Source: Streptococcus mitis | GTDB taxonomy: Bacteria; Bacillota; Bacilli; Lactobacillales; Streptococcaceae | Direction of reading: 5' to 3' | Length of the DNA stretch: 64,000 nt | Assembly (NCBI RefSeq): GCF_000722705.1 | Contig: NZ_JPFW01000001.1 | Location: 80,001-144,000, forward strand | Part shown: piece by piece, positions 15,969 to 26,530 of the stretch | Layout: the number at the start of each line of letters is the position of its first letter | Position numbering within the stretch: the first letter of the stretch is position 1 | Position numbers and translations under genes: made by a program | Notes under the pieces: generated by a model | What the model saw: only the letters and a program-made list of their open reading frames with translations | Told to the model about the DNA's origin: nothing | The model's database searches: none

Positions 15969-16165
15969 TGAACAAGTATAAAGTGATTTATTATGTAGTT
16001 GCCATAGCTTTATTAGTCAGCGTGTGTCTACTAATTGGAACAAATCTAGGATGGTTTGATCTCTATTACAGCGACCAATTTATCTGGGCCTACTTTGCTC
16101 TTATCCCAGTTGTTGACTGGATTGAAAAGAAAGCAAACAATTTAGCAAGTGAAAAAGGAGAATGA
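15968..16165 (+). CDS. Small membrane protein, 65 aa
   Basis: Two hydrophobic segments (about residues 5-25 and 36-50) and an acidic/basic tail. Start ATG overlaps the XRE stop and has SD GGAGGACG. Partner of the downstream DUF3169-like protein; function unknown. Confidence 0.8.
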   Translation: MNKYKVIYYVVAIALLVSVCLLIGTNLGWFDLYYSDQFIWAYFALIPVVDWIEKKANNLASEKGE

Positions 16166-16167
16166 AT

Positions 16168-16908
16168 ATGAAAAAGAAAAAGAAAGGTGGATTGTTATTT
16201 TTGATGTCTATTGTCTTGGGAGGTTTCTTGGGCATGTTTGTAGGGATGTTTAAGGCAGATGCCGAATCCAACGGAATTATGTTAGATGTAAAACCCTTGA
16301 TACCATGGCTATCAGCTATCAGTTTACTACTAGCCGTCATTATTCTTTTTTTGACTTTCAATTTCCTAAAGAAAAGCAGAAAATTTCATTCCTTGTATCA
16401 AGAGGAAATGGATGATGATCTGAATGAAACCTATTATGTGCAGATGTATCGGAATCTAGAGTTTGGAACCATTGCTTTTAATATTGCAAGCGTAGCAATT
16501 TCATTGTCTATTTTTCTCTCATTAAATGAAGTGGTTATATTGCATACAGACCACCAAACATTTTCCCTCTCTTTCTTAGTCTTTGTGCTATCCTTAATCG
16601 CTCAAAAATCTCTTTTTAAAACAATTGCGATTGTGCGTCAGTTTGATTTGGCTCTTTTCTCTACACCAAAGGATGTCTTGGACTATATAAATTCCTATGA
16701 TGAAGGGGAGCGCCAGGCTAATTTGGAACAGAGTTTTCGAATTTTATTCCAATTAAACCAATATGTCTTACCAGCCTTATATGTTTTTCTTATTATCATT
16801 TCTTTCTTGACAGGAGAGATTCAGTTACTAGCCTTCTTGCTTGTCGGAGTCATCCATGTTTATATCAATGTGATGCAGTTACCTATGGTGAAACGCTATT
16901 TTAAATAG
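16168..16908 (+). CDS. DUF3169-like multi-pass membrane protein
   Basis: 246 aa from the ATG with proper spacing to AAAGGAG (the ATG six bases earlier is too close). Very basic N-terminus MKKKKKGG. About six hydrophobic segments are seen: two near the start, two around 110-150 and two at about 195-235. It resembles the DUF3169 family, commonly encoded after small XRE regulators. Function unknown; membrane-stress or immunity roles are guesses. Confidence 0.8.
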   Translation: MKKKKKGGLLFLMSIVLGGFLGMFVGMFKADAESNGIMLDVKPLIPWLSAISLLLAVIILFLTFNFLKKSRKFHSLYQEEMDDDLNETYYVQMYRNLEFGTIAFNIASVAISLSIFLSLNEVVILHTDHQTFSLSFLVFVLSLIAQKSLFKTIAIVRQFDLALFSTPKDVLDYINSYDEGERQANLEQSFRILFQLNQYVLPALYVFLIIISFLTGEIQLLAFLLVGVIHVYINVMQLPMVKRYFK

Positions 16909-16917
16909 GAGATCTTT

Positions 16918-17559
16918 ATGAAATTACTTAAAAACTTTGGCTGGTTTTTTCTAGCCCTTCTATCCTTTGTGTTTATCTATGGTACCGTTCAGAGTGGGGC
17001 TGTAGAAGCTTTGAATCTAGGCGCTTCACCCTATGCTACTACCTTGCTTTATGTGGCCTTGGCTGGAGTATATGTGTACGTCATTTATAAATGGTACCAG
17101 AAAGCTCCTGTCCATATTGAGAAGAGTGGTTTTAACCGATTTATTTGGCTCCCTGCCTTGGTTTGGTTCTTATCTCTTGTCGTTCAATTCTTCCTGCCCG
17201 ATAATCCTTCGGTAAATCAGCAAACAGCGACAGACCTGACCTTGGCTCAGCCACTTTTCTCATTCTTTGCTATTAATATTTTTGCTCCTTTGACGGAAGA
17301 ACTCATCTTTAGAGGGATGTTAGCACGCTATCTCTTTCCTAAGCAGGACAATAGTAAACAAACTCTGATTTTTCTTCTGGTATCCAGTGTTCTGTTTGCC
17401 TTGATTCATTCTCCAGGAACTTTGCAACAGTTTTTAGTTTATGCTAGTCTTGGTTTTAGCTTGGGCTTGGCTTATGTAAGCCGAAAAGGTCTGATCTACA
17501 GTATTTCTCTCCACGCTTTGAATAATTTAGTCGGCTTTTTGATGATTCTCATGCTATAA
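16918..17559 (+). CDS. CPBP-family intramembrane metalloprotease (Abi/CAAX type)
   Basis: 213 aa, multi-pass. It contains the CPBP motifs: EELIFRG (about residues 126-132, two glutamates and arginine), FALIHSP (FxxxH, about 160-166) and SLHALNN near the C-terminus. Such proteins cleave within membranes or act in bacteriocin self-immunity in lactic acid bacteria. It lies 9 nt after the DUF3169 gene in the same operon. Confidence 0.9.
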   Translation: MKLLKNFGWFFLALLSFVFIYGTVQSGAVEALNLGASPYATTLLYVALAGVYVYVIYKWYQKAPVHIEKSGFNRFIWLPALVWFLSLVVQFFLPDNPSVNQQTATDLTLAQPLFSFFAINIFAPLTEELIFRGMLARYLFPKQDNSKQTLIFLLVSSVLFALIHSPGTLQQFLVYASLGFSLGLAYVSRKGLIYSISLHALNNLVGFLMILML

Positions 17560-17576
17560 TAGAGTCAGGAGGTCAC

Positions 17577-17807
17577 ATGAAACGAGTAATTTTATTAGCA
17601 GTGATTCAAGCAGTCGTTCTATTTTTCATTATTGGAGCGCTAGCTTATGCCTTTAAGGGAGATTTCTTCTACAGCCATCTAGCAGTGGTCTTTGCCCCTA
17701 TTGCCGGTATCTGGCGTTTTGGGACAGCTTACACAACGGAAATCGTCTTGCCGAGAAAGGCAGCCGAAATCGCTGAAAAGCGTAAAGCAGGCAAAAATTC
17801 AAAATAA
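17577..17807 (+). CDS. Small membrane protein, 76 aa
   Basis: Two hydrophobic segments (about 5-25 and 36-50) and a basic C-terminal tail (PRKAAEIAEKRKAGKNSK). SD AGGAGG. Last gene of the XRE operon and directly followed by a terminator. Function unknown. Confidence 0.8.
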   Translation: MKRVILLAVIQAVVLFFIIGALAYAFKGDFFYSHLAVVFAPIAGIWRFGTAYTTEIVLPRKAAEIAEKRKAGKNSK

Positions 17808-17810
17808 AAG

Positions 17811-17838
17811 AGTCCGGTGAAGTTCATCGGATTTTTGT
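17811..17838 (+). terminator. Terminator of the XRE/CPBP operon
   Basis: TCCGGTGA / TCATCGGA stem (one G-T wobble), 3-nt loop, then TTTTTG. Confidence 0.8.
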
Positions 17839-17924
17839 ATGGGCGCTAATTTTTAGAGCCTTCATTTGATTTTTAAAGACAGGTAAACTTTTCTGCTGAT
17901 TTTAATGAAGAGCCTGCGCTTTTA

Positions 17925-17933
17925 TGGTAAAAT
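17925..17933 (+). promoter_or_regulatory. aspS promoter (extended -10)
   Basis: TGG then TAAAAT (17928-17933), in the same TTTATGGTAAAATA string as the hisS promoter. Confidence 0.6.
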
Positions 17934-17961
17934 AGTAACAGAATAAAAGAGGAGAGAAACA

Positions 17962-19725
17962 ATGAAACGTAGTATGTATGCTGGTCGTGTTCGTGAGGAA
18001 CACATCGGACAAGAAATAACCTTGAAAGGATGGGTAGGTCGTCGTCGTGACCTTGGTGGTTTGATTTTTATAGATCTTCGTGACCGTGAAGGAATCATGC
18101 AGTTGGTTATCAACCCTGAAAAAGTATCTGCAGAGGTCATGGCAACAGCTGAAAGCCTTCGTAGCGAATTTGTTATCGAGGTGACTGGACAGGTCGCTGC
18201 GCGTGAGCAAGCCAATGATAAGTTGCCAACTGGTGCAGTTGAGCTAAACGTAACAGCTCTGACAGTGCTTAATACAGCTAAGACAACACCATTTGAGATT
18301 AAAGATGGGATTGAGGCCAATGACGATACACGTTTGCGTTACCGTTACCTTGACCTTCGTCGTCCAGAAATGTTGGAAAATCTGAAACTTCGTGCCAAGG
18401 TGACCCACTCTATTCGTAACTACTTGGATGAGTTGGAGTTTATCGACGTGGAGACACCATTCCTTTCTAAGTCAACGCCTGAAGGGGCGCGTGACTATTT
18501 GGTACCGTCTCGTGTTAATAAAGGGCATTTTTACGCGCTTCCTCAAAGTCCGCAAATCACGAAACAGCTCTTGATGAATGCTGGTTTTGACCGTTATTAT
18601 CAAATCGTCAAATGTTTCCGTGATGAGGACTTGCGTGGTGACCGTCAGCCTGAGTTTACCCAGGTCGACTTGGAAACGTCTTTCCTTACTGAGCAAGAAA
18701 TCCAAGATATCACAGAAGGTTTGATTGCGCGCGTGATGAAAGAAACCAAAGGCTTTGAAGTGACGCTTCCATTCCCTCGTATGAAATACGATGACGCTAT
18801 GGCTTTTTACGGTTCTGACAAGCCAGATACCCGTTTTGACATGTTGCTTCAGGACTTGACAGAAGTGGTCAAAGGTGTAGACTTTAAAGTCTTTTCAGAA
18901 GCACCTGCTGTAAAAGCCATTGTGGTCAAAGGAGCTGCGGACAACTATTCACGTAAAGACATCGACAAGATGACAGAAGTAGCCAAACAGTACGGTGCTA
19001 AAGGCCTTGCTTGGGTCAAGGTGGTTGATGGAGAATTAAACGGACCAGTTGCCAAGTTCTTGACTGGCATCCAAGCAGAATTGACAGCAGCACTTGCGCT
19101 TGAGGATAAGGACTTGGTTCTCTTTGTGGCGGATACGCTTGAGGTAGCCAATGCAACTCTTGGTGCCCTTCGTGGACGTATTGCCAAAGAGCTTGGTTTG
19201 ATTGATAGCGATAAATTCAACTTCCTTTGGGTGGTTGACTGGCCAATGTTTGAATGGTCTGAAGAAGAAGGCCGCTACATGAGCGCCCACCATCCATTCA
19301 CACTTCCACAGGAAGAAACTGCTCACGAATTAGAAGGTGATTTGGCTAAGGTTCGTGCCATTGCTTACGATATCGTCTTGAACGGTTATGAGCTTGGTGG
19401 TGGTAGCCTTCGTATCAATCAAAAAGACCTTCAAGAACGCATGTTCAAGGCTCTTGGTTTCTCAGCCGAAGAAGCAAATGACCAGTTTGGCTTCCTTCTT
19501 GAAGCCATGGACTATGGTTTCCCACCACACGGTGGTTTGGCTATCGGTCTTGATCGTTTTGTCATGTTGCTTGCAGGAGAAGAAAACATCCGTGAAGTCA
19601 TTGCTTTCCCTAAAAACAATAAGGCAACTGACCCAATGACACAAGCTCCTTCAACAGTAGCTCTCAAACAACTAGAGGAACTCAGCTTACAAGTAGAAGA
19701 AGATGAAACAAGCAAAACGAATTAA
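17962..19725 (+). CDS. aspS: Aspartyl-tRNA synthetase
   Basis: Class IIb synthetase of bacterial type (587 aa). The N-terminal OB-fold anticodon domain is at about 1-105 and the catalytic core begins at about 120. Motif 2 is [19 protein letters not shown], the bacterial GAD insertion is at about 290-400, and motif 3 is [13 protein letters not shown]. The 3' end overlaps the YitT-family gene by 23 bp. Confidence 0.98.
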   Translation: MKRSMYAGRVREEHIGQEITLKGWVGRRRDLGGLIFIDLRDREGIMQLVINPEKVSAEVMATAESLRSEFVIEVTGQVAAREQANDKLPTGAVELNVTALTVLNTAKTTPFEIKDGIEANDDTRLRYRYLDLRRPEMLENLKLRAKVTHSIRNYLDELEFIDVETPFLSKSTPEGARDYLVPSRVNKGHFYALPQSPQITKQLLMNAGFDRYYQIVKCFRDEDLRGDRQPEFTQVDLETSFLTEQEIQDITEGLIARVMKETKGFEVTLPFPRMKYDDAMAFYGSDKPDTRFDMLLQDLTEVVKGVDFKVFSEAPAVKAIVVKGAADNYSRKDIDKMTEVAKQYGAKGLAWVKVVDGELNGPVAKFLTGIQAELTAALALEDKDLVLFVADTLEVANATLGALRGRIAKELGLIDSDKFNFLWVVDWPMFEWSEEEGRYMSAHHPFTLPQEETAHELEGDLAKVRAIAYDIVLNGYELGGGSLRINQKDLQERMFKALGFSAEEANDQFGFLLEAMDYGFPPHGGLAIGLDRFVMLLAGEENIREVIAFPKNNKATDPMTQAPSTVALKQLEELSLQVEEDETSKTN

Positions 19726-20644
19726 GCGGTGGCGCTATTATCTGCGTCGCTTTGCTTATCAGATAAAAATTTTACGTGTCTTACAAAGCATCTCTCGCGA
19801 AAAATATGATGAGAAGATTTCGGCCTCTCTGGTCTATGGATTTTTATCAGCAGTAGCGGTCAATTTCTTTTTCCAACCAGGACATGTGTATTCGAGTGGT
19901 GCGACAGGTCTGGCACAGATTATCTCTGCCTTGAGTAATCACTGGTTTGGTTTTCATATTCCAATTTCATTGGCTTTCTACGCTATTAATTTTCCTTTGA
20001 TGGTCTTGGCCTGGTATCAGATTGGACATAAATTCACGGTCTTTACCTTTATCACGGTATCCATGAGTTCCTTCTTTATCCAGTTTGTCCCTGTGGCGAC
20101 TTTGACGGAGGATCCCATTATCAATGCCCTTTTTGGTGGTGTTGTCATGGGCTTGGGGATTGGTTTTGCTCTTCGCAACAATATCTCCAGTGGAGGAACG
20201 GATATCGTCAGTCTGACCATTCGCAAGAAAACGGGTAAGAATGTCGGTAGTATTTCTTTCTTGGTAAATGGGACTATCATGCTGATAGCTGGTTTGACCT
20301 TTGGTTGGAAATACGCTCTCTACTCTATGATTACCATCTTTGTCTCTAGCCGTGTGACAGACGCAGTCTTTACCAAGCAAAAACGGATGCAGGCTATGAT
20401 TGTGACCAATCATCCAGACAAGGTCATTGAAAAAATCCATAAAAAATTGCATCGCGGAGCAACTATGATCCACGATGCAGAAGGAACCTATAATCACGAA
20501 AGAAAGGCAGTTTTAATTACTGTCATTACACGTGCAGAGTTTAATGAATTTAAACAGATTATGAAACAGGTGGATCCAAGCGCCTTTGTCTCTGTATCGG
20601 AGAATGTTCATATTCTGGGACGATTCGTTGAAACTGATAATTAG
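19703..20644 (+). CDS. YitT-family membrane protein (DUF161/DUF2179)
   Basis: 313 aa. Five to six transmembrane segments (about 45-215) carry the YitT glycine-rich repeats ([20 protein letters not shown] and [19 protein letters not shown]). The C-terminal DUF2179 cytoplasmic domain (about 225-308) contains [20 protein letters not shown]. Physiological role not settled for the family. Start overlaps the aspS end, so co-translated with it. Confidence 0.88.
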   Translation: MKQAKRIKRWRYYLRRFAYQIKILRVLQSISREKYDEKISASLVYGFLSAVAVNFFFQPGHVYSSGATGLAQIISALSNHWFGFHIPISLAFYAINFPLMVLAWYQIGHKFTVFTFITVSMSSFFIQFVPVATLTEDPIINALFGGVVMGLGIGFALRNNISSGGTDIVSLTIRKKTGKNVGSISFLVNGTIMLIAGLTFGWKYALYSMITIFVSSRVTDAVFTKQKRMQAMIVTNHPDKVIEKIHKKLHRGATMIHDAEGTYNHERKAVLITVITRAEFNEFKQIMKQVDPSAFVSVSENVHILGRFVETDN

Positions 20645-20649
20645 TGACC

Positions 20650-20680
20650 AAAAAAACCAGCTCGAGCTGGTTTTTATTTT
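20650..20680. terminator. Bidirectional terminator between the YitT gene and malR
   Basis: Perfect palindrome AAAACCAGCTCGAGCTGGTTTT flanked by A- and T-runs. The malR stop lies in its right flank. Confidence 0.85.
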
Positions 20681-21660
20681 TCAATAATTTTGTGGGCGAT
20701 TAACTGACGGTAACAAATTTGTTTATTACTTTTAGCATCGTTGATAATCTGGAGGATGGTTTCAAGGGAAACACGACCAAGTTCCAAGCTATTGATATCG
20801 ACATAGGCTGCCAAGTTGAGCTTTGGGTTTACAGAGTCAAAGCTGAGAATCGGTACATTTAGCTGGTGTTGGTCGATATAGTCACAGACCCCTTCAGCTA
20901 GGAGGCTATCGGTTGTGATGACAGCATCGATTTGTGGGTCATGCTGAAAGAGGAGTTGGCTAAACTGATATCCTTTTTCCTCTAGAAATTCATTTGCAAA
21001 GTAGGTCAGATTGCCATCAAGAGGCAGTTGGTATTGCTTGAGCGCGGATTCGTAACCAGTTAGACGGTCTTGTGTAACGAAGAGTTTCTTAGAACCTCCG
21101 ATAAAGGCAATTCGTTTGCATCCTTTTTTGATGAAATATTCGGTTGCATCAAAACCAGCTTGGACATTGTCATTATCGACAAGAGGGATAAAGGGTGAAA
21201 TGGATTTTCCTAGAATGAGGAAGGGGAACTGTTCATCAGCCACCAGTTTGACCAGGGGATCTTCCTCTTCAGCATAAAGGAAAATCAAACCATCTACACG
21301 CTTACCATAGACCATCTGAGAAATAGCTTTAAGACGCTCTTTGGCATCTTTACCTGTCGCAATCTGAATGGCGTAGTGATTTTCAGAGGCGACTTGGGCA
21401 ATACCACGGAGGACAGATGGGAAGAAAGGATTTTGATAGAAGGCATCTGAGTCGTCAGGAAGCACCAAGCCGATAACTTGAGTATAGCTACTTACCAAGC
21501 TACGGGCATTGAGGTTGGGGTGGTAATTGAGCTCCTTCATAGCCTTGCGAACGCGTTTTTTTGTTTCGTCGCTAATGGTTGATTTATTTTGAATAACACG
21601 GGTTACGGTTGAAGGTGAAACACCAGCAGCCTTGGCCACATCTTTAATCGTAACGGGCAT
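20674..21660 (-). CDS. malR: Maltose operon repressor, LacI family
   Basis: 328 aa. N-terminal LacI HTH (MPVTIKDVAKAAGVSPSTVT) with hinge (about 48-60; NARSLVSS), then the periplasmic-binding-like sugar domain. In pneumococcus MalR represses the divergent malXCD and malMP promoters and is released by maltose; the palindromic operators here support the same role. Gene follows malA with a 9-nt gap on the same strand. Confidence 0.95.
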   Translation of the reverse strand: MPVTIKDVAKAAGVSPSTVTRVIQNKSTISDETKKRVRKAMKELNYHPNLNARSLVSSYTQVIGLVLPDDSDAFYQNPFFPSVLRGIAQVASENHYAIQIATGKDAKERLKAISQMVYGKRVDGLIFLYAEEEDPLVKLVADEQFPFLILGKSISPFIPLVDNDNVQAGFDATEYFIKKGCKRIAFIGGSKKLFVTQDRLTGYESALKQYQLPLDGNLTYFANEFLEEKGYQFSQLLFQHDPQIDAVITTDSLLAEGVCDYIDQHQLNVPILSFDSVNPKLNLAAYVDINSLELGRVSLETILQIINDAKSNKQICYRQLIAHKIIEK

Positions 21661-21669
21661 AAAAATCTC

Positions 21670-22470
21670 CTATTTATGGTAACCTGGATCACGGAAATGT
21701 GTTTTATAAAAAATAGTGACCAGATATAGAACAAAAAGAATGTTTTGTACAGTGATGAGGGTTGTCATATTTTGGCCAAATAAGCCCAAAATAAGCGTAA
21801 TCAGAGTTGGTAATCCTAAACAGTTCAAGATAAAATGGTAGCACTCTTTAAAGGTCCTAAATGAAAAGAGGCGTGATTTCTTAGTGATATAAAGGAGAAG
21901 ACTAGCTCCTAGAGATACAATGAAGAAATTCAAACCAAAGAGGAAGCTCGCACCGAGAACTAGGAAGAGACTGATATAGACACGATTTTGTTGGTACCAG
22001 CCTTTAGAAATTGCTTGGGTCAAGCTGTCCTTGCTTTTGAAACTCTCAGTCTGAATGGCTTGGTAAGAGATACGGGTCAGTTCTTTACTTTCCTTGCTGA
22101 TGACCAGTTCTTTTGTATCGAAATGCAGTTGCAAGTCCTTCGGTAATTCCTTACTTTGACTTGGACCAATCACAACAGAAGGCGCTTGACTAGCTGTTCC
22201 TGTATAAGTTAACTTACCATCAATAATTTTAGCATGCTCAGAGAAATCCTGGACAACCTTATCCGTCAGAGGTTCATAGACATTATCGATAAAGGTTTCT
22301 AGCGGATAAGTCTCCTGTGAGCTGTTTTGAATAGCAATGGGTACCATAGACAAGCTGATAAGGAAGATACTGGTAAAGAGCAGTTGAAACCAGTTGAGTC
22401 CGAAACGTTTGGACAGGGGCTTACGAAATCCCCAAATACTTGAAAAATATGAAAATGGATATGGAAGCAT
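21670..22470 (-). CDS. malA: MalA, DUF1189 membrane protein
   Basis: 266-aa membrane protein. One N-terminal segment (about 28-48), an extracytoplasmic domain (about 50-165), and four C-terminal hydrophobic segments (about 172-260). It is the DUF1189 protein that accompanies malR in pneumococcal maltose clusters. Its exact function is not established. It has its own promoter (TTGAAA-17-TATAAT on the minus strand). Confidence 0.88.
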   Translation of the reverse strand: MLPYPFSYFSSIWGFRKPLSKRFGLNWFQLLFTSIFLISLSMVPIAIQNSSQETYPLETFIDNVYEPLTDKVVQDFSEHAKIIDGKLTYTGTASQAPSVVIGPSQSKELPKDLQLHFDTKELVISKESKELTRISYQAIQTESFKSKDSLTQAISKGWYQQNRVYISLFLVLGASFLFGLNFFIVSLGASLLLYITKKSRLFSFRTFKECYHFILNCLGLPTLITLILGLFGQNMTTLITVQNILFVLYLVTIFYKTHFRDPGYHK

Positions 22471-22507
22471 TTGTATCTTTCTAAAAGGTGTTTTCTATAT
22501 GAGTATT

Positions 22508-22536
22508 ATTATATAGAGAAATGTGCTTTATTTCAA
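22508..22536 (-). promoter_or_regulatory. malA-malR promoter
   Basis: Minus strand: TTGAAA (22536-22531), 17 bp, TATAAT (22513-22508). It makes malA-malR independent of the malXCD transcript. Confidence 0.8.
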
Positions 22537-22582
22537 GTCTAGGGGGTAAATTGCTTGTTGTTGGTATATATTTTGTAGCAAT

Positions 22583-22622
22583 AAGAAAAGGGTGGCAGGG
22601 ATAGATTATCCCTTGTCGCCAC
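22583..22622 (-). terminator. malD terminator, beginning inside malD
   Basis: Minus strand: GGTGGC, inner arms AGGGATA and TATCCCT, then GCCACC and CTTTTCTT. The left arm encodes the last residues of MalD. Confidence 0.8.
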
Positions 22623-23448
22623 CACTTGTAAGTCCTGAAACAAAGTTCTTTTGTAGGAAGAAGAAGAGAATACAGATTGGAAGGGCGATGAGGATAGCAC
22701 CTGCTGAGAAGTAGGCAATCTTCATGTTTTTCACATTGCTAACGAAGGTTTGGAGACCTACGGCAACAGTAAAGTATTCTTTCTCACGAAGCAAGAAACT
22801 AGAGAGGATGTAGTCTCCAAAAGGTCCCATGAAGGCCCAGAGAGCTTGTACGGCAACCATTGGGCGAACAAGTGGAAGAACAATTTGCCAGAAGCGGCGG
22901 AAGTGTCCTGCACCGTCTAGTTTTGCAGATTCGTCTAGAGACATTGGCACTGTATCGAAGTAGCCCTTCATGAGCCAAGCATTCATCGGGATACCACCAC
23001 CAACGTAGAGGAAGATGAGGAACCAGCTGTGGTTAAGGGCGTTCAACATAAGTGCCATAACGAAGAAGGCTGTCAAAGCGGCCATTGTTGGCACCATTTG
23101 GATAATCAAGAAGAAGACCAAACTTTGTTTACGAGCCAAGAAATTGTAACGGCTATAAGCATAACCAGCAAGTACGATAATACTTGTTTGAACAGCCATA
23201 GTAATTAAGGCGATAATCAAAGTGTTGAGGTACCAAGTACCGTACAAGGTTTCAGTGAAGAGGCCTTTAAAGTTATCAAAATTGAGGTCGATATTAGTAT
23301 CTAGTTTAAAGGCTGAGACGTTACCTGCTTTAAAGGCTGACATGATGGTAATCAAAAGTGGATAGATAATCACGATTGATAGGCCAATTAAGTAGAGGTA
23401 AGTAAGGGTTTGAGTCAGTCTACGTTTGAGTTTAATTGAGTTATTCAT
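22606..23448 (-). CDS. malD: Maltodextrin ABC transporter permease MalD
   Basis: 280 aa from MNNSIKLK, whose ATG is 9 nt after GGAGG and 1 nt after the malC stop; longer in-frame starts lack a usable SD. Six transmembrane segments. The EAA loop [20 protein letters not shown] (about residues 170-190) docks to the shared ATPase (MsmK/MalK-type, encoded elsewhere). MalG/MalD-class permease. Confidence 0.95.
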   Translation of the reverse strand: MNNSIKLKRRLTQTLTYLYLIGLSIVIIYPLLITIMSAFKAGNVSAFKLDTNIDLNFDNFKGLFTETLYGTWYLNTLIIALITMAVQTSIIVLAGYAYSRYNFLARKQSLVFFLIIQMVPTMAALTAFFVMALMLNALNHSWFLIFLYVGGGIPMNAWLMKGYFDTVPMSLDESAKLDGAGHFRRFWQIVLPLVRPMVAVQALWAFMGPFGDYILSSFLLREKEYFTVAVGLQTFVSNVKNMKIAYFSAGAILIALPICILFFFLQKNFVSGLTSGGDKG

Positions 23449-23449
23449 C

Positions 23450-24742
23450 TTAGACATCCTCCATATCAAATGCGTGTAGTTTCTTGAATGCGATCATAGA
23501 GATTGAGATGACAATGATAGAGATAATCAAGGTAACAGCTGCCGCCATTGAGTATTGAGGAGATGTACCTGTTGTCAAACGGTAGATCCATGAGATCAAG
23601 ATATCGGTTGAACCAGCTCCCCCTCCGACACTACCAGGTCCTCCACCATTGAAGAGGTACATGATAGAGAAGTTGTTAAAGTTGAAGGTGTATTGGCTAA
23701 TCAAAGTAGGTGCCGCAACAGCCAAGATCATTGGGAAAGTGATGTTGCGGAATTTTTGCCAAGCATTGGCACCGTCAATATAAGCTGCTTCGTAAAGGTC
23801 GTTAGGAATAGATTGTAAGATACCCAAAGTCAAAACGTAGATGTATGGGAATCCAAGCCAACCTTGCATCATAATCAAGGCAACCTTTGTCCAAGTAGGG
23901 TCTGTTTTCCAAGGAATAAGAGCCCCATCAAGGAAAGGAAGGAATTTAGCAAAGATCGGCAAGACTTGAGTGTTGATAGCACCAACACTATCGTTAAACA
24001 TATTTGAGAATGTCAAGATAGTGATGAAGGCTGGGACAGCCCAAGGAAGAAGGAAAATAACACCAAAGATACGTTTTCCTTTGATAAATGGTTGGTTAGC
24101 AATGATGGCTGTGAAGATACCAATCACGATCTGTAAAGTTGAGGCAGATAAAGCCCAAATGATAGTCCAAGAAAGAACAGAACCAAAGGCAGAACGGAAG
24201 GTACTCAAGCTCCAAATGTTTGTAAAGTTGGTCAAACCAACCCAGTCCAACAATTTGTTTGGTGGCAAGTGTTGGAAGTCGTAGTTGGTAAAGGCGATCA
24301 TCAAGGTTACGATAACTGGGAAGATAATCGCAAAAGTCATGGCAATGTAAGATGGAATGATCAAGAGGTAAGGGAAACCATTTTCATAGATTCCTTTGAC
24401 CATTTCTTTAAAGGTAAGTGCTACTGGAATACCATTATTAATGTGTTTGGCAGTTGTATGTGCATCTTTGATATTTGCGAAATAAAAGAGTACATAAACA
24501 ACTACAAAGATTAAATGGAAGGCACCACGAATCAGCATAAAGAGGGAATTGTCACGACCTGGTTTGTCACCAAGAGTGATGAGATTGCTCAATTCAGGGG
24601 CTGCAAGTACTAGGAAATAAAGGACAAATACGATGGTTACACCAAGGAAGATAAAACCTTTGGCTTTTTGTTTATTGTAAATCTGTCCTAACCCAGGAAT
24701 GATAGACAGCAGTGCTGCTTTACTAGGTTGTTGCTTTTCCAT
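23450..24742 (-). CDS. malC: Maltodextrin ABC transporter permease MalC
   Basis: 430 aa starting [20 protein letters not shown], with SD AAAGGAG seven bases upstream; an ATG five codons earlier overlaps the SD and is unlikely. MalF-type permease with additional N-terminal segments and the EAA loop [20 protein letters not shown] (about residues 320-340). Stop is one base from malD. Downstream of malX, separated by a stem-loop that may lower its expression. Confidence 0.95.
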   Translation of the reverse strand: MEKQQPSKAALLSIIPGLGQIYNKQKAKGFIFLGVTIVFVLYFLVLAAPELSNLITLGDKPGRDNSLFMLIRGAFHLIFVVVYVLFYFANIKDAHTTAKHINNGIPVALTFKEMVKGIYENGFPYLLIIPSYIAMTFAIIFPVIVTLMIAFTNYDFQHLPPNKLLDWVGLTNFTNIWSLSTFRSAFGSVLSWTIIWALSASTLQIVIGIFTAIIANQPFIKGKRIFGVIFLLPWAVPAFITILTFSNMFNDSVGAINTQVLPIFAKFLPFLDGALIPWKTDPTWTKVALIMMQGWLGFPYIYVLTLGILQSIPNDLYEAAYIDGANAWQKFRNITFPMILAVAAPTLISQYTFNFNNFSIMYLFNGGGPGSVGGGAGSTDILISWIYRLTTGTSPQYSMAAAVTLIISIIVISISMIAFKKLHAFDMEDV

Positions 24743-24811
24743 AATAACTCCTTTCATAGGATACTGGTTTCTAGATAAAACCTAAACTATTTGTGTTTTT
24801 GTTGATAAATT

Positions 24812-24842
24812 CAAAGGGGGATTTGATTTCCACCCCCCTTGA
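24812..24842 (-). terminator. Stem-loop between malX and malC, possible partial terminator
   Basis: AAGGGGG (24814-24820) pairs with CCCCCTT (24834-24840). The 3' tail on the minus strand is TGAATTTATC, a weak T-tract, consistent with partial termination. Confidence 0.55.
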
Positions 24843-24851
24843 ACAAATTTT

Positions 24852-26123
24852 TTATTCACCAAATTTTTGTTTGATTGTTTCTTTGATCAATGTTACAGCA
24901 TCGTTAGCAGCAGTTTTAGCATCTTTCTTACCGCTTACAGCTTCAAACAACATTGTTTTAGCTGGGTCCCAAACAGCTGACATTTGAGAGATATTTGGCA
25001 TTGGTTGAGCGTTCTTGAACTGTTTGATAACAGCTGTTGTCAACTCATCGTTTTTACCTTCAGCGTATGAACGAGCTTCAGTGTTAGCTGGGATTTCGTT
25101 AGTTGCATCGTAGAAGGCTTTTTGTTCTTCAGTTGAAACAAGGAAGTCTACAAATTTTTGAGCAGCTTCAAGGTTCTTAGTGCTTGATGGGATGATCCAA
25201 GCTTTACCACCACCGAATGCTGCGTAGTCTTTTCCGTTTGGAAGAGTTGGGATAGTTGCAACACCGTAGTTTACTTTAGCGTCTTTGAAGGCTTTAGCTT
25301 TCCAAGGTCCATCGATGATAGCAGCTGTTTTACCTTCTTGGAATTGAGTTTGGATTAGGTTTCCAGCTCCTTCAGTATCTTGCATACCTTTAGGCCATTT
25401 TTCATACCAAGATTTAGCGTATTCTACACCTTTGATAGCGCCGTCGTTTGCAAGACCGATGTCTTTAGCGTCTTTACCGTTTTGTCCGAATACGTAACCG
25501 CCGTTACCAGCAAGAAGTCCGTATGCAAAGTAGAAGTTTGTCCAGTCAGCTAGGAAAGCAGAAGTTTTTCCATCTTCTCCAGCGAATGCGTATTTGCTAT
25601 CTTTAGCAAGGTTTTCCAAGTCAGCAAATGTTTTTGGAGCTTCTTTTACCAAGTCTTTGTTGTAGTACATAACAAGTGACTCGATAACGGCAGGAGCACC
25701 GTAAACTTTACCGTTAGCAGCTGTTACAAGAGATTTAGTTTTATCATCTGTTTTAGCGCCGTCGCTCAATTTCACTTCTGAAAGTTGTCCGTCAGTACCA
25801 AGGCTACCTACACGGTCGTATGGTGCCATCATAACATCAGCAGCTTTACCAGATTGGTTATCTAGAGAAAGGTTGTCAAGACCACCCATTTGGTCTCCGG
25901 TTTTGATAGTCACTTTTACGCCAGCTTCTTTTTCGTAAGCTTTTGCAGCTGATTCAGCAAATGCTTTATATTGATCTTCAACGTAGAAAGTGATTTCTTT
26001 CGCTTCAGATGAACCAGAATCAGCAGGCTTATCAGCAGTTTTGCTTCCGCAAGCTACCAAAAGCAAGCTAGCAAGTGTAGCAGTTCCAAGCACAGCAGCG
26101 CTCTTCATGAATTTAGATGACAT
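24852..26123 (-). CDS. malX: Maltose/maltodextrin-binding lipoprotein
   Basis: 423-aa extracellular solute-binding lipoprotein. Signal peptide with lipobox LVAC and lipidated Cys25. The mature protein has the MalE fold (KEITFYVEDQYKAFAESAAK onward). It captures maltodextrins for MalC-MalD; the ATPase is not encoded nearby. SD AGGAGG. Strong promoter with CcpA and MalR sites upstream. Confidence 0.97.
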   Translation of the reverse strand: MSSKFMKSAAVLGTATLASLLLVACGSKTADKPADSGSSEAKEITFYVEDQYKAFAESAAKAYEKEAGVKVTIKTGDQMGGLDNLSLDNQSGKAADVMMAPYDRVGSLGTDGQLSEVKLSDGAKTDDKTKSLVTAANGKVYGAPAVIESLVMYYNKDLVKEAPKTFADLENLAKDSKYAFAGEDGKTSAFLADWTNFYFAYGLLAGNGGYVFGQNGKDAKDIGLANDGAIKGVEYAKSWYEKWPKGMQDTEGAGNLIQTQFQEGKTAAIIDGPWKAKAFKDAKVNYGVATIPTLPNGKDYAAFGGGKAWIIPSSTKNLEAAQKFVDFLVSTEEQKAFYDATNEIPANTEARSYAEGKNDELTTAVIKQFKNAQPMPNISQMSAVWDPAKTMLFEAVSGKKDAKTAANDAVTLIKETIKQKFGE

Positions 26124-26162
26124 AGTGTATTCCTCCTAAAGAATAACAAATTTTATAATGAG

Positions 26163-26181
26163 GAAACGCAAACGTTTTCCT
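26163..26181. promoter_or_regulatory. MalR operator at malX
   Basis: Imperfect palindrome GGAAACGCAAACGTTTTCC just downstream of the malX start point. It shares CGCAAACGTTT with the malM operator. Confidence 0.8.
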
Positions 26182-26191
26182 TTATGGCACT

Positions 26192-26220
26192 AGTATAACA
26201 CAAATAGAAAACGGTTGCAA
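26192..26220 (-). promoter_or_regulatory. malX promoter with a cre site covering the -35
   Basis: Minus strand: TTGCAA (26220-26215), 17 bp, TATACT (26197-26192). TTGCAACCGTTTTCT (26220-26206) fits the cre consensus WTGNAANCGNWNNCW at every position, so CcpA would occlude the -35. Confidence 0.85.
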
Positions 26221-26223
26221 GCA

Positions 26224-26490
26224 TTTTTTTGAAAAAATTTTAAAAAATTTGGCAGAAAGGTAAACGCTTAAACGCTATATAATAGAAGAAAGATTATAAA
26301 ATATTTTCCTCCTATGAATAATTCAAATAGAGAGAAAACGATTGCTTGGTCCATATATGGAAAATAGGTTTACTGTTTTTTTAGATGGAGTAAGAGAAAT
26401 TATCTAGAGGATTTTATTTTTTTATAAAGAATATATATACAAGTATGAAGAAAAACTTTTAAAAAAATAATCAAAAAAGTTTTTTAAAAC
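26224..26490. other. AT-rich spacer between divergent mal promoters
   Basis: About 270 bp of very AT-rich DNA with A- and T-runs. No ORF or hairpin with a T-tail is seen; it may be curved DNA between the two promoters. Confidence 0.5.
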
Positions 26491-26493
26491 CGC

Positions 26494-26522
26494 TTGCATT
26501 TATCAAAAAAATGAGATATACT
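26494..26522 (+). promoter_or_regulatory. malM-malP promoter
   Basis: TTGCAT (26494-26499), 17 bp, TATACT (26517-26522), followed at once by the MalR palindrome. Confidence 0.85.
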
Positions 26523-26530
26523 AATAATAG

